Source: Odoribacteraceae bacterium (GTDB lineage Bacteria > Bacteroidota > Bacteroidia > Bacteroidales > Marinifilaceae). From it: DNA of 10,998 nucleotides. Below the pieces are notes generated by a model. It made no database searches and was not told the DNA's origin. It saw nothing but the letters and a program-made list of their open reading frames with translations. Each line of letters opens with the position of its first letter. The first letter of the stretch is position 1. Made by a program: the position numbers and the translations under genes. Shown here in pieces: positions 1-8,417 of the stretch. The stretch spans positions 1 to 10,998 of the forward strand of contig JAITJA010000015.1 of assembly GCA_031279175.1 (NCBI GenBank), given 5' to 3'.

Positions 1-733
1 TGGCGGTGATGAAGAGGGTGTCGCCCTCGATGGTGGTGGAAAACCAGTTGCTGGTCGTCAGGCACTCGACGGGCAGGATGCAGTCGTAAGGCACTTTGAG
101 GACGCTGCCGGCGGCGGCGAGGTATCCCGGCGTGGCGTTACCTAACTCGAGGGTGGGCTGTCGTTGCACGACGGTGATCGCGCGCGATCGCTCGCCGGCA
201 TGGAAGGAGATGGTGGCCGTCCGCGCCGCCTGCTCGTTTAGCCCCGCGTTGACGACGAGTTTATCCCCGTCGACGGAGACGCGACACCAGGATTGGTCGC
301 TGGTGACGGTGAAGTTGACGGGCGTTTCGTACGCGATCTCCTCTGTTCCTCCCCGCGCGGAGAAGCCGATGTTTTCCGACTCGAGCACGATGTAGACCGG
401 GAACTGGGTGACGGGCAGGTACGCGCGTCGTTCGCCGGCGGCAATGGTGACGAGGGCGGTACGCTCGGAGAGGCTCGTCGTGGTATCGACGGTGATGGAG
501 ATGGTTTTGCCGGCGTTCCCGGTGACGCGACACCAGGGTTGATCGCTGGTGACGGTGACTTTCTCGTCGTTGGCGAGGATGATGGTCCCGCTACCGCCAG
601 AGGGCGGGAAGTTGCTGACGTTGGCGCTCTCGATGAAGACGCGCGTGGCGTCATACGATCCGTTGTGTTCTTCCACCCCGCAGGCAGCCAGGAGGGCGAC
701 AAGGGGCAGGAGGTATGTTGCTATTCTTTTCAT
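1..733 (-). CDS. BACON-repeat surface lipoprotein, C-terminus cut by window edge
   Basis: Reading from the ATG at 733-731, the frame stays open to base 1, giving 244 residues with no stop, so the protein continues outside the window. It begins MKRIATYLLPLVALLAAC, a type II signal peptide with lipobox LAAC (Cys18). Acidic residues follow (GVEE), which fits the surface-export signal of Bacteroidota lipoproteins. Then come repeated beta-sandwich units of the BACON type: about residues 30-110 (TSDQPWCRVTG, later ERTALVTI and LPVTQ), 112-190 (TSDQSWCRVSV, later ARTATISF and ITVVQ) and a third begun at 194 (TSNWFSTTIEGD). BACON domains are often found in surface glycan- or mucin-binding proteins of Bacteroidales, but the ligand here is unknown. 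It starts 10 bases after the DUF4302 stop and is therefore the fifth gene of the uptake operon. A catalytic domain could still lie beyond the edge. Confidence 0.88.
   Translation of the reverse strand, partial: MKRIATYLLPLVALLAACGVEEHNGSYDATRVFIESANVSNFPPSGGSGTIILANDEKVTVTSDQPWCRVTGNAGKTISITVDTTTSLSERTALVTIAAGERRAYLPVTQFPVYIVLESENIGFSARGGTEEIAYETPVNFTVTSDQSWCRVSVDGDKLVVNAGLNEQAARTATISFHAGERSRAITVVQRQPTLELGNATPGYLAAAGSVLKVPYDCILPVECLTTSNWFSTTIEGDTLFITA
275..556 (-). repeat. Near-identical 36-base repeat in the first two BACON units
   Basis: Bases 275-310 and 521-556 match at 33 of 36 positions by eye. They encode TVTSDQSWCRVS and TVTSDQPWCRVT, the Trp-Cys core of two successive BACON units. 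The codons agree as well as the amino acids, which suggests a fairly recent internal duplication or gene conversion rather than convergence. The third unit (around residues 225-244) has diverged and lacks the Cys after the Trp. Confidence 0.75.
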
Positions 734-743
734 GGTAGTGATT

Positions 744-2144
744 TTAAAAGTCATCTCTCGTGAAGGTGATGTTGTAGAAGCGGTAGTTGGTGGTTCCGTA
801 ATCCCCGGTTTTCCCGACATAATTCCCGCTTGTCGTGTTGGGGAGGGTGGTATCTGTAGTCGCGGCGGTGGTCGTGTTTGGCTGGTATATCCTGAAAAGG
901 AAGCCATAGATGCCGGCGGCAGACGCTCGCCCGTCGTTCTCGAGGGCGATCACGCGGGTGTCGTTCGCGTCGTGATTCCACGTGCCTTTCAGCCCGTAGG
1001 ATCCGACGGAGGGAGAACTGGTGTTGGCGGTATAATTGTAGAGCGCGTTGCGGAAGTGATTCCCGCCTTCTGTAACCAGTATGATCTGGTTGGAGATGTT
1101 GATCGTTCCCTTGATCGCGTTGAAGACGACTTCGAGGGCGACTTCCGGGAGGAGATTGGGGAAGGTGAGGGTGTAACTCGCGTTCTTGCGCTTGAGGGCG
1201 AACTCGGCGACGTCGGTGTAGACGGTGGTGCCGGAGTAGCCGATGAGCCTGGCGTTCCACTGGCCGATGAACTCGTCGTACTTCAGCTCGTAGTCCGGCG
1301 GGAAATATTGCACGGCGTCGACGTTTACGCCCGGGTCAACGCAGACGAGCTTCTCCGCGTCGTTGTCCCACTCGAGGTTCTCGATGGTCGTTCCCTTCCC
1401 GGGGATCTCGAACGGTTCGTGCAGGCGCACGCCCTTGTCGGTAATCATGTAGGGCACTTTCGCGGTGACGCTGGTGGTGTCCGTCCCGTCGATCTCGTCG
1501 TAGGTAAAGGAGAACGTCCTGTCGATGATGGCAGCCGGCGCCCACATTTGCCCGTTGACGTTAAAGGCAAACATGCTGAAGAAGGAGAGTTGGTAGATTT
1601 TCTCCTCGACGGCCGCCACGTAGGCGTTGAAGTCGAAGGAGGCGGCGCAGGCGCGCATGACGAGCCGTTGTCCCCACTTTTTGCCGGTGAACTCGAGGCG
1701 GTCGCCGTCGATATCAACAAGGACGAACTCGTAGTCGCCAGCGAGGCCGTCGACGTCGCTCGACCCGGTGGGCTCGCTGAAATAGTGCATCACCTTATTA
1801 TAGGAGTCGAAGGTCAAGACGACGGACTGGTCGATGATAACGTCGTAGTAGGAGGTGTCGGCCTTGCCGGCGGGCAGGTTGGTCTCCGTCTCGCAGGCGA
1901 CGCTGGTGGTCCCGTCGGCGTTGAAGTGGATGTGCAAGGCGTATCCCCCGAGCGCGGCGTTCTTGTCGGGATAATAGTCGGCGAGCCATCCGTTGGTGGC
2001 CGCCGCGAGCCGCGTTTTCAGCTCTTTTTGTCTTTCGGCGACGCGCTCGGCCGCCGACTTGTCAAAGATGTCCTCCACCATCGGCACGCAACGCGCGAAG
2101 AGTAACGGGAGGGCGATCAAGGCAATGTATATACGATGTTTCAT
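744..2144 (-). CDS. DUF4302 domain lipoprotein
   Basis: 466 residues, a usual length for DUF4302 proteins, which are found almost only beside SusC/SusD genes in Bacteroidota and have no established biochemical function. Recognisable family features are VEDIFDKSAAER just after the signal peptide, NGW (51-53), LTFDSYN (110-116), GDYEF (136-140) and TGKK (153-156). The C-terminal part (about 290-466) is beta-rich and ends NITFTRDDF. The signal peptide is hydrophobic and leads to Cys19, but the residue before it is Arg (LLFARC), which is unusual for a lipobox. Lipidation is therefore likely from family and context but not certain. It starts 6 bases after the stop of the zinc hydrolase gene and ends 10 bases before the BACON gene, so it is co-transcribed. 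A role as accessory substrate-binding surface protein is inference. Confidence 0.9.
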   Translation of the reverse strand: MKHRIYIALIALPLLFARCVPMVEDIFDKSAAERVAERQKELKTRLAAATNGWLADYYPDKNAALGGYALHIHFNADGTTSVACETETNLPAGKADTSYYDVIIDQSVVLTFDSYNKVMHYFSEPTGSSDVDGLAGDYEFVLVDIDGDRLEFTGKKWGQRLVMRACAASFDFNAYVAAVEEKIYQLSFFSMFAFNVNGQMWAPAAIIDRTFSFTYDEIDGTDTTSVTAKVPYMITDKGVRLHEPFEIPGKGTTIENLEWDNDAEKLVCVDPGVNVDAVQYFPPDYELKYDEFIGQWNARLIGYSGTTVYTDVAEFALKRKNASYTLTFPNLLPEVALEVVFNAIKGTINISNQIILVTEGGNHFRNALYNYTANTSSPSVGSYGLKGTWNHDANDTRVIALENDGRASAAGIYGFLFRIYQPNTTTAATTDTTLPNTTSGNYVGKTGDYGTTNYRFYNITFTRDDF

Positions 2145-2150
2145 GGTGGT

Positions 2151-3032
2151 TTAGTTTAAAAGGTTTTCAATGTTTAGCTCTCCCAGCTCTCCGAATCGCC
2201 GTTGGACGACGGAGCGTAACATGTCGATGTCGAGCTCCCAGGAGGCCTTGAGGTAACTCTTGACAACGTCTAACTTGGCGCGCAGGAAGGCAGTGCCCTC
2301 CGCCCCGGCAATGGCCTCTTGCTCTTCCCACCACCCGTCTGGCTTGACGACGTAGAAGGCAATGATCTCGACGAAATCCTCGTGGGGCTCGGCCCGCGCG
2401 TAACGACTGATGAAGCCTTTCTGTAGGGCAATCTCGAGGGTGTTGCCGGAAGAGGTCCACTCGTCGCCGACATAACTCTCCGGGGTGATAAACTTGAAGG
2501 CTGAGGGGTAATCCTTTTTCTGGTGGAGGATGTGCGAGAACTCGTGGAACATGGTCTTGAGGTAATATTCACTGAGCACTTCCTGGTTGACGCGCGTCGG
2601 CGTGAGGTCGTTCACGAGGTAGAGCATGATTTTCATGCCGCTCTCTGCCGTTCCCTTGAGGACGGTAGAGGTGGTGTAAGCGCCAGAGCCGAAGACCTGG
2701 ATGACGCGCTGCGAGTGGTTGCGCATGAATTCCGCCCCGACGACCTCGGCGTAAGCTTCGTAGAACATGTATTTGAGAATTTTTGCCAGGGCGAAGGCCT
2801 TGTTCGGGATGGCCGGCGCGACCTCGTAGCTTCTGTTGGACTCGATGTCCTTGAGCTTGTAAAAGTATTGAATGTTGTAAGGATAGGTGTAGTTCTCGAG
2901 CAGCCATTGCTCGATCTCGTTTGGCGCGGTCTCGGTATCGACAAAGATACTTTCAGCGCGGGGACCTTTCTCGACGCACGCGCCAGCGAGGATCGCGAGG
3001 AACATGCAGTAAAGGAGTAATATGTTTTTCAT
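2151..3032 (-). CDS. SusCD-associated zinc metallohydrolase lipoprotein (HExxH)
   Basis: 293 residues matching the pattern of the 'substrate import-associated zinc metallohydrolase lipoprotein' family (putative zinc-binding metallopeptidases coded next to SusC/SusD pairs). The signal peptide ends in the lipobox LAGAC (Cys19). The zinc motif is HEFSHILH: His163 and His167 as ligands, Glu164 as general base, with another His at 170. A second conserved-looking block, PHEDFVEIIAFYV (216-228), holds His217, Glu218 and Glu222, any of which could supply the third ligand. All residues needed for an active gluzincin-like site appear intact. The start ATG lies 18 bases after the SusD stop, and the stop is 6 bases before the DUF4302 gene, which places it in the middle of the operon. 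Its substrate is unknown. Cleaving a peptide or protein before or during import is a reasonable inference, but the family has little direct biochemistry that I know of. Confidence 0.88.
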   Translation of the reverse strand: MKNILLLYCMFLAILAGACVEKGPRAESIFVDTETAPNEIEQWLLENYTYPYNIQYFYKLKDIESNRSYEVAPAIPNKAFALAKILKYMFYEAYAEVVGAEFMRNHSQRVIQVFGSGAYTTSTVLKGTAESGMKIMLYLVNDLTPTRVNQEVLSEYYLKTMFHEFSHILHQKKDYPSAFKFITPESYVGDEWTSSGNTLEIALQKGFISRYARAEPHEDFVEIIAFYVVKPDGWWEEQEAIAGAEGTAFLRAKLDVVKSYLKASWELDIDMLRSVVQRRFGELGELNIENLLN

Positions 3033-3050
3033 CTTTTCTGATTTATTGGG

Positions 3051-4646
3051 TTACTTGTTTCTTGGGTTCGGCGTCATTCCCGCCTTGATCACGGGATCCG
3101 GCAGCTGTACGGCCCGTCGCGGGTCGTTGACGGGTAGCGAGTCGAGGAGCGTGATGCGGTTGTTCGCGTCCAGCTCTCTCCGGTAGATGGTGATGCCGAA
3201 ACGCTTCACGTCGTACCAGCGCAGCCCGTCGAAGATGGTTTCGATGCGGCGGACGTGCAGCAGGAAGTGCAGGAAGTTCTCCTGCTCGGCGGAGACGATT
3301 GGTTTTTCCGGGTTGAGGCGTTTCTTCACGGTGGGATTCTCCCAGGTGTAGTAGTGCGGGTCATCGGGCCTGTCTGGATCCGGCGTGGGATCGGAGTAGA
3401 AGGTGTTGATCAACTCCCGCGTCAAGGTGACGGTAGAGGAGGTGTGATTGGTGACCCAGAGGGCGAGGTCCTCGAGCGCCTTGTCGTACTTCTCTTGCAT
3501 GATGTAAGCCTCTGCCCGGCAGAGCAACGTCTCGTCGGTGGTGAAGGCTACCTGCACGGTGCGCGAGTACCCGATGCCGGCGACGCGGTCCGAGTACTGG
3601 AAGAGGTTCGGGTACTTGGCCACGCAGCAGTAACCGCCGTAGTTGTTGTATGCCGATGTCCGGTGGTGGAAGAGTGAACTGGAATAGTTGCCCCACGGGC
3701 CGTTGCTGCGCGAGACTTCCGATGAGGAGAGGTACTGCGAGTACATGTATTTTTTCCCGCTGCTCGTGTTGCGGAAGATAGAACCGGCGTAGCAGTAGAC
3801 GGGGATGAGGAGGAGATTCGCCTCGTGCTTCGGCAGGACGTATTCGTTGGATATAAGCGAGTAGTCACCGACGAGCGGCACGAAGTCGATGACCCGGCGC
3901 AGGACGTTGACGGGATTGTCCCCGAGCACCTCGTTGGCGTGCGAGATGACCTTGTCGTACTTCCCGTAGTAGAGGTAGAAGCGCGCGGCGAAGGCGAACG
4001 CGGCACTCCGGTTGAAGTGATACTTGGGTATCGTGTAGATGTTGTCGTCGATGAGCGCTAACCCCTTCACGAGGTCTTTCTCGATATTCCGGTATACCTC
4101 GGCGACGGATTCCCGCTCGTAGTAGGGATTGACGGTGGTTTCCGGTTCGGTGGCGTATGGCACGCCGAGATCCGTTTCCCCGTGGCTTTCCGAGTAGTGC
4201 AGCGCGAAGATATTCACGAGGCGGAAGTGGTGGTAAGCCCGGATGAGCAGTGCCTCTCCCCGTTGCGGGTTCAGGCGTTCGGGGTTACCTTCCTCCTCGA
4301 TGGCTTGCAGGGCGTGGTTTGCGGCGGCGATAGCGCCGTAGCAGCCGTCCCAGATGGACTTGGGGGAGTCGTTACCCGTCTCGAGCATGTCGGCCCAGGC
4401 GAATTGCTCGTCCTGGAGGCGGTTGTATGCCGAACCGAGCGTTCCCCGGCTGTCGATATTATCGGACATCATCTCTGTGAGGACGATCCCGGGGTGTTCG
4501 TCGTACCCGGAGACGAGCAGGCTCGTGATTTTCTGGTCGGAGTCAATTTCGGTGCGGTTGTCCGGCAAGGTGTCGAGAAAATGATTACAGGAGATCATTA
4601 ATCCCGCGCAGCATAGCGCGACCGGCGTCAGGTATTTGTTTTTCAT
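3051..4646 (-). CDS. SusD/RagB-family substrate-binding lipoprotein
   Basis: 531 residues, normal for SusD. The signal peptide ends LMISC (Cys20), followed by the typical NHFLDTLPDNRTEIDS that opens the SusD N-terminal domain. A TPR-like helical segment contains RGEALLIRAYHHFRLVNIFA (129-148), the best-conserved SusD helix, and further helices follow at about 180-240. The C-terminal half has the SusD signature of an Arg-rich helix, LLHVRRIETIFDGLRWYDVK, followed by a short tail rich in Pro. SusD proteins sit on the outer surface as a lid over the SusC barrel and trap ligand. The start is 12 bases after the SusC stop with an A-rich stretch in place of a Shine-Dalgarno, normal in Bacteroidota. 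The family assignment is secure; the ligand cannot be read from sequence. Confidence 0.96.
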   Translation of the reverse strand: MKNKYLTPVALCCAGLMISCNHFLDTLPDNRTEIDSDQKITSLLVSGYDEHPGIVLTEMMSDNIDSRGTLGSAYNRLQDEQFAWADMLETGNDSPKSIWDGCYGAIAAANHALQAIEEEGNPERLNPQRGEALLIRAYHHFRLVNIFALHYSESHGETDLGVPYATEPETTVNPYYERESVAEVYRNIEKDLVKGLALIDDNIYTIPKYHFNRSAAFAFAARFYLYYGKYDKVISHANEVLGDNPVNVLRRVIDFVPLVGDYSLISNEYVLPKHEANLLLIPVYCYAGSIFRNTSSGKKYMYSQYLSSSEVSRSNGPWGNYSSSLFHHRTSAYNNYGGYCCVAKYPNLFQYSDRVAGIGYSRTVQVAFTTDETLLCRAEAYIMQEKYDKALEDLALWVTNHTSSTVTLTRELINTFYSDPTPDPDRPDDPHYYTWENPTVKKRLNPEKPIVSAEQENFLHFLLHVRRIETIFDGLRWYDVKRFGITIYRRELDANNRITLLDSLPVNDPRRAVQLPDPVIKAGMTPNPRNK

Positions 4647-4658
4647 GATTCTTTGTTT

Positions 4659-7600
4659 TTAGATTCCAAGTCGTAACGTGAACGTGAATTGTTTTGATAA
4701 CGGGGCCGAAACGCCACCGGCATGGAAGAACTCGGGGTCGTGGCCGTTCAGCTTCGAGTCGGCGTAGAGCAGGAAGAGATTCGTTCCTTGCAATTTCATG
4801 GAGAGGTTCTTGATACCTGCCTTCGAGAGCATCCGCTTGGGCATGTCGTAGGAGATCGAGATCTCCTTCATCCGGATAAATCCCCCGTCGGCAATCCGCT
4901 CGTTGGAGTAGTTATAGGCGTTATACCCGTAGGAGACGTTCGAGATCTTGCTGTTCCCGGTATACTGCCGTTTGCTGATGATCGCGGGGATATTTGTTCG
5001 CTCCTCGTCGCCGGGCAATATCCAGCGGTTCTTGAATTCCTTCGGCAGCGCGTCGATGTCCGAGTAAACGGCCCGGAAGACGCGGTCGAGGCGCACCTTG
5101 TTGCCGAAAGAGTAGGTGACAAATACATTCAAGCGGAGAGTCTTGTAGGTAAAGATATTTCCGAGGCTACCGAAGATTGTTGGTTCCGATGGCCCCTCGT
5201 ATTTCAGGTAATCCAGTTTTTCTCTCTCCTGGAAATAGATCCCGCTGATAGAGATCGCGCCATCCTGGTCGAGGAAAGTGGGCACGCCCTCCCCGTTCAG
5301 CCCCATGAAGGGGAAAGAAAACAGCGCGCGGTGCGGGTAACCGACCTTGCCGAACCCTGTGCCGGCGACGAAGTCAAACGCCCGCTTGAGGGAGAGGAGA
5401 GTCGTGATCTCGGCGTGGGTATAAGAGAAGATAAAGTCCGTGTTCCAGGAGAAATTTGCCTGCTTGATATTCTTCGTGGAGAGGGTTGCCTCGAAGCCGT
5501 TCGACTTCATGGCGGCGTTGTTGGCGTACTTGTCGATTTCGCCCCCGACGCCCATCGTGGAGAGTTGCCCGATCAGGTCGAAGTTATTCCGGCGATACCA
5601 GTCCATGCTCAAGTTGACGCGGTTATCGAGGAAGCCGAGATCGAGGCCGAGGTTCAGCTCGTGTTTCTTCTCGTATGTCAGCCCGCTATTCTCGAGGCTA
5701 CTGATATAAAGCTCGGTCTCCTGCTGGTCTGATTGTGGTCTCCAGATCAGTGTCGAGCGGATGACCGGTTTTGAATTGGTCACGGAGCTGGGGCCCCGGT
5801 CGCCCGTCAAGCTATACGATCCTTTGAGCTTGGCGTGCGAGATAAAGTCAGGGGTGTTATCGAAAAATTCCGCCTCGTGCAAGTTCCATGCGGCGGCGAT
5901 ATTCCATGTAGGCAGCCAGCGCGCCGAGCGAGATTTTCCCAGTTTATTCGTGCCCTCGTAGCGCAGGGTCCCGTTGAAGGTGTACTTGCTCAGGTAAGAA
6001 TAGGCGAAGAAGGCGAAGAAGGCGGAGCTGCGGGTGCGCGACGAGGAGACGGAATAGTAGCTGGATCCTCCCTCCTTGCTTTGCTTGAAGACCTCGTAGG
6101 CGTAGTTGACCACGTCGCCCATCGAGTATTGCCGGCCCCACCCGGTGAAGGGCACGCGTTGCCGGTCGGCGGCGTTCACCTCCACGCCCCCGTATGCTTT
6201 CATGGTATGGATGTTATTAAAATCCTGGTCCCATGTAGCCGTGGCGCGCAGGTCATACCCGGTCATCAAGTTATCCGTGCGTTTATAGATACCGCCTTGA
6301 GGCAACACGGAGATGGGGGGTTCTGTCAGGTTATCGGGGTCAGTATAGAGATAGGGGTTGGCGTCCCGCACGATCGCGTCGGGCATGGTCCGGTACGCGG
6401 TGGCCTGGTTTGACTCGTCCTTGATGTGGTGTTCGAGCGACGAGAGGCTATATTTCATGGCGGCGAGCGCGCTGAGTTCGAGGCGGCGTTTGACGCGCCA
6501 CTTGAATTCCCCCTGGAATTTCATGTCGACGACATTTAGATCCATGTAGTTATTGGCCAGCTCGTGGTGGATGTTAAACGCGGCGTAGTTTCTCGTGTAG
6601 AACTCGTCCGGGTCCATCGTCCTGGAGGCGTTTAGCGCGTAGCTATACGGGTTGATGTCGAAATTTCGCGTTACCTCCCCGGCCACCACGTTGGTTTCCC
6701 GCCCGAGCGTCCCGGGGGCCACTTGCTTGCGGTAGGAGGCGTTCGTGATCAGGTTGAGGGAGAGATTGGGGCGGATATTGAAGGTAGAATTCAGGATGCC
6801 CGTGTAGCGGTTCACGGAGCTGGCGATCGTCCACCCCGGGTCGACCATGGCGCTGAGCGAGGCGTAATAATAAGTCTTGTCGGTTCCTCCCGACATGCTC
6901 AGCGAGTGGTTCTGCTGCAAGCCGAGCCGGTAGAGTTCCTTGAACCAGTTCGTGTTTCTCATCTCGGCTTGCCGGAGGTAAGCATTCTTGGCTTGCTCCG
7001 TGTTCATTAACGCGTAAGTGCCGGTGGCGGGGTCATAAGTATTCATCATCTGGTACATCTTCCCGTACACGCCGCTATTCCTGTCCCGGTAGGTGTCCGC
7101 GAAGGTCAGCCAGCCTTTGGCCTCTAACTCCTTGTACACGTCCATCTGGTCTTGCGAGTTCATGATATCGTAGCCGGTGTAGCTGGGGATCAGCCGGGCG
7201 GTGAACTCGCCCGTGTATTTCATGTCGCTCGCGCCTTTTTTGCCTTTCTTCGTCGTGACGACGATCACGCCGGCCATCGCGCGGGCGCCATAGATAGAGG
7301 TGGCTGACCCGTCCTTCAGGAGTTGGAAGCTCTCGATGTCGTCGGCGTTCAGCCCGGCGATGGCGGAGCTGATGAGGGTCTCCGCGTCGCCCGACGAGAG
7401 CGCGTCGGCGTCTACCTCGACGACGTCTTCCATGATCACGCCGTCAACGACCCACAAGGGGCGGGAGCTGCCGTAGATGGAGGTCGCCCCGCGGATACGG
7501 ATCTTGGGCGCGGTGCCAAAAGTGCCGGAGACGTTCTGCACGGAAACCCCGGCGGAGCGGCCCTCGAGGGAGCGGCTGATGTCGGGAAGCCCGTCGATCT

Positions 7601-8327
7601 TCATGTCCGCGGCCCGGAGGTGGTCGGTGGCGCCGGTGAACAGCCGTTTATCCACTTGTAACATACCGGTGACGACGACCTCGTCGATGGTCGTGCTCTC
7701 TTCCTGGAGCACCACCCGGGCGAGTGCTTGCGCGTTTGACGCGGGGATCACGCGGGTGGAGTAGCCCACGAAGCTGATCTCGATGGAGATCTTGTCACTG
7801 GGCACGCGCAACGTGAAGTTGCCCTCGGCGTTCGTGATCGTGCCGCGTAACGGGCCGGTTGCCTTTTCTTGGCCATCAACGACTTTCACGGTTGCACCGG
7901 TCAGCGGGATTCCTTGAGCGTCCACCACGCGGCCCTTGACCTCGGGCTCCTGTTGTTGCAGGGCCTCGTTTTTCACGTACAAGATGATCGTCTGGTCCTG
8001 GATACGATAGGCCACGTTGCTCCCTTGCAGGCAAGCTTCCAGGGCGGTTTCGATGTCGGACTGCTGCAAGGTCAGCGTGATCTCTTTCAAGGCGAGGACG
8101 GACGCGTCGTTAAAGAAAAAGGTGAAATCCGATTGCTGGCGCACCTGTTCCATGAACTGCGTGAAGGTCGCGTCTTTCAGTTCAATGTCCAATTTCACGT
8201 TCTGGGCGCGCGCGATCCCGAATGACTGGTAGATCGTGATCACAAGAAGGAGTGCCGTTGTTTTCATGCTTCTACACGCGTTTCTCGATAATACCCCGGG
8301 GGGGCCGTACTCTACTCTTTTTTTCAT
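4659..8327 (-). CDS. SusC/RagA-family TonB-dependent transporter with STN signalling domain
   Basis: 1222 residues, long for SusC because of an N-terminal signalling domain. In order: signal peptide with hydrophobic core about 21-41 (ending IARAQ); STN domain about 46-118; carboxypeptidase-regulatory-like beta-sandwich about 129-208; TonB-box-like TIDEVVVTG (213-221); plug with VVDGVIMED and LLKDGSATSIYGARAMAGV; then the 22-strand barrel. Near the C-terminus lies the SusC hallmark GGFIRMKEISISYDMP, and the protein ends FTFTLRLGI. It imports ligand delivered by the adjacent SusD using TonB energy. The STN domain is the part that contacts a FecR-type anti-sigma factor, which fits the gene directly upstream. 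I keep the first ATG because Bacteroidota STN-SusC proteins commonly carry a basic stretch of about 20 residues before the hydrophobic core; Met21 (MKTTALLLV) is the alternative start. No frameshift is seen. Confidence 0.96.
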   Translation of the reverse strand: MKKRVEYGPPGVLSRNACRSMKTTALLLVITIYQSFGIARAQNVKLDIELKDATFTQFMEQVRQQSDFTFFFNDASVLALKEITLTLQQSDIETALEACLQGSNVAYRIQDQTIILYVKNEALQQQEPEVKGRVVDAQGIPLTGATVKVVDGQEKATGPLRGTITNAEGNFTLRVPSDKISIEISFVGYSTRVIPASNAQALARVVLQEESTTIDEVVVTGMLQVDKRLFTGATDHLRAADMKIDGLPDISRSLEGRSAGVSVQNVSGTFGTAPKIRIRGATSIYGSSRPLWVVDGVIMEDVVEVDADALSSGDAETLISSAIAGLNADDIESFQLLKDGSATSIYGARAMAGVIVVTTKKGKKGASDMKYTGEFTARLIPSYTGYDIMNSQDQMDVYKELEAKGWLTFADTYRDRNSGVYGKMYQMMNTYDPATGTYALMNTEQAKNAYLRQAEMRNTNWFKELYRLGLQQNHSLSMSGGTDKTYYYASLSAMVDPGWTIASSVNRYTGILNSTFNIRPNLSLNLITNASYRKQVAPGTLGRETNVVAGEVTRNFDINPYSYALNASRTMDPDEFYTRNYAAFNIHHELANNYMDLNVVDMKFQGEFKWRVKRRLELSALAAMKYSLSSLEHHIKDESNQATAYRTMPDAIVRDANPYLYTDPDNLTEPPISVLPQGGIYKRTDNLMTGYDLRATATWDQDFNNIHTMKAYGGVEVNAADRQRVPFTGWGRQYSMGDVVNYAYEVFKQSKEGGSSYYSVSSSRTRSSAFFAFFAYSYLSKYTFNGTLRYEGTNKLGKSRSARWLPTWNIAAAWNLHEAEFFDNTPDFISHAKLKGSYSLTGDRGPSSVTNSKPVIRSTLIWRPQSDQQETELYISSLENSGLTYEKKHELNLGLDLGFLDNRVNLSMDWYRRNNFDLIGQLSTMGVGGEIDKYANNAAMKSNGFEATLSTKNIKQANFSWNTDFIFSYTHAEITTLLSLKRAFDFVAGTGFGKVGYPHRALFSFPFMGLNGEGVPTFLDQDGAISISGIYFQEREKLDYLKYEGPSEPTIFGSLGNIFTYKTLRLNVFVTYSFGNKVRLDRVFRAVYSDIDALPKEFKNRWILPGDEERTNIPAIISKRQYTGNSKISNVSYGYNAYNYSNERIADGGFIRMKEISISYDMPKRMLSKAGIKNLSMKLQGTNLFLLYADSKLNGHDPEFFHAGGVSAPLSKQFTFTLRLGI

Positions 8328-8417
8328 ACACTTGACTCATTAAGTTATTGTTTTTTATTGATTTGATTCACGGGCTCGCGCGCGCTCTACCGCGTGCTAC
8401 CCCTCGTTTCCTGAATT
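8328..8417 (-). promoter_or_regulatory. Leader between anti-sigma gene and susC-like gene
   Basis: Ninety non-coding bases separate the FecR-like stop from the SusC-like start, against 6-18 bases between the later genes. The length leaves room for a separate promoter, expected if an ECF sigma factor drives the transporter operon. I do not see a convincing TAnnTTTG -7 box of the main Bacteroidales sigma factor. The region holds a GC-rich block (8367-8384) and an A/T block (8349-8360, tgttttttattg on the plus strand) that also occur upstream of the anti-sigma gene. TGACTCA (8333-8339) is a small dyad. No strong terminator is visible, so read-through from the anti-sigma gene is also possible. 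Confidence 0.45.
8349..8384. repeat. Leader copy of two blocks shared with 9786-9818
   Basis: Plus-strand tgttttttattg at 8349-8360 and ttcacgggctcgcgcgcg at 8367-8384. The same 12-mer occurs exactly at 9807-9818, and the 18-mer occurs with one mismatch (ttcaccggctcgcgcgcg) at 9786-9803. The order of the two blocks is swapped between sites. A short tctaccg follows the pair at both sites (8386-8392 and 9829-9835). Confidence 0.6.

Noticed and set aside
549..2105. 518-codon open frame on the plus strand
   Set aside because: It lies antisense to the clear DUF4302 gene. Its translation is rich in Val, Gly, Asp and Glu with no recognisable domain, as expected for the mirror frame of a GC-rich gene.
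4722..5732. 336-codon open frame on the plus strand
   Set aside because: Antisense to the conserved C-terminal barrel of the SusC-like gene; no domain and no start context.
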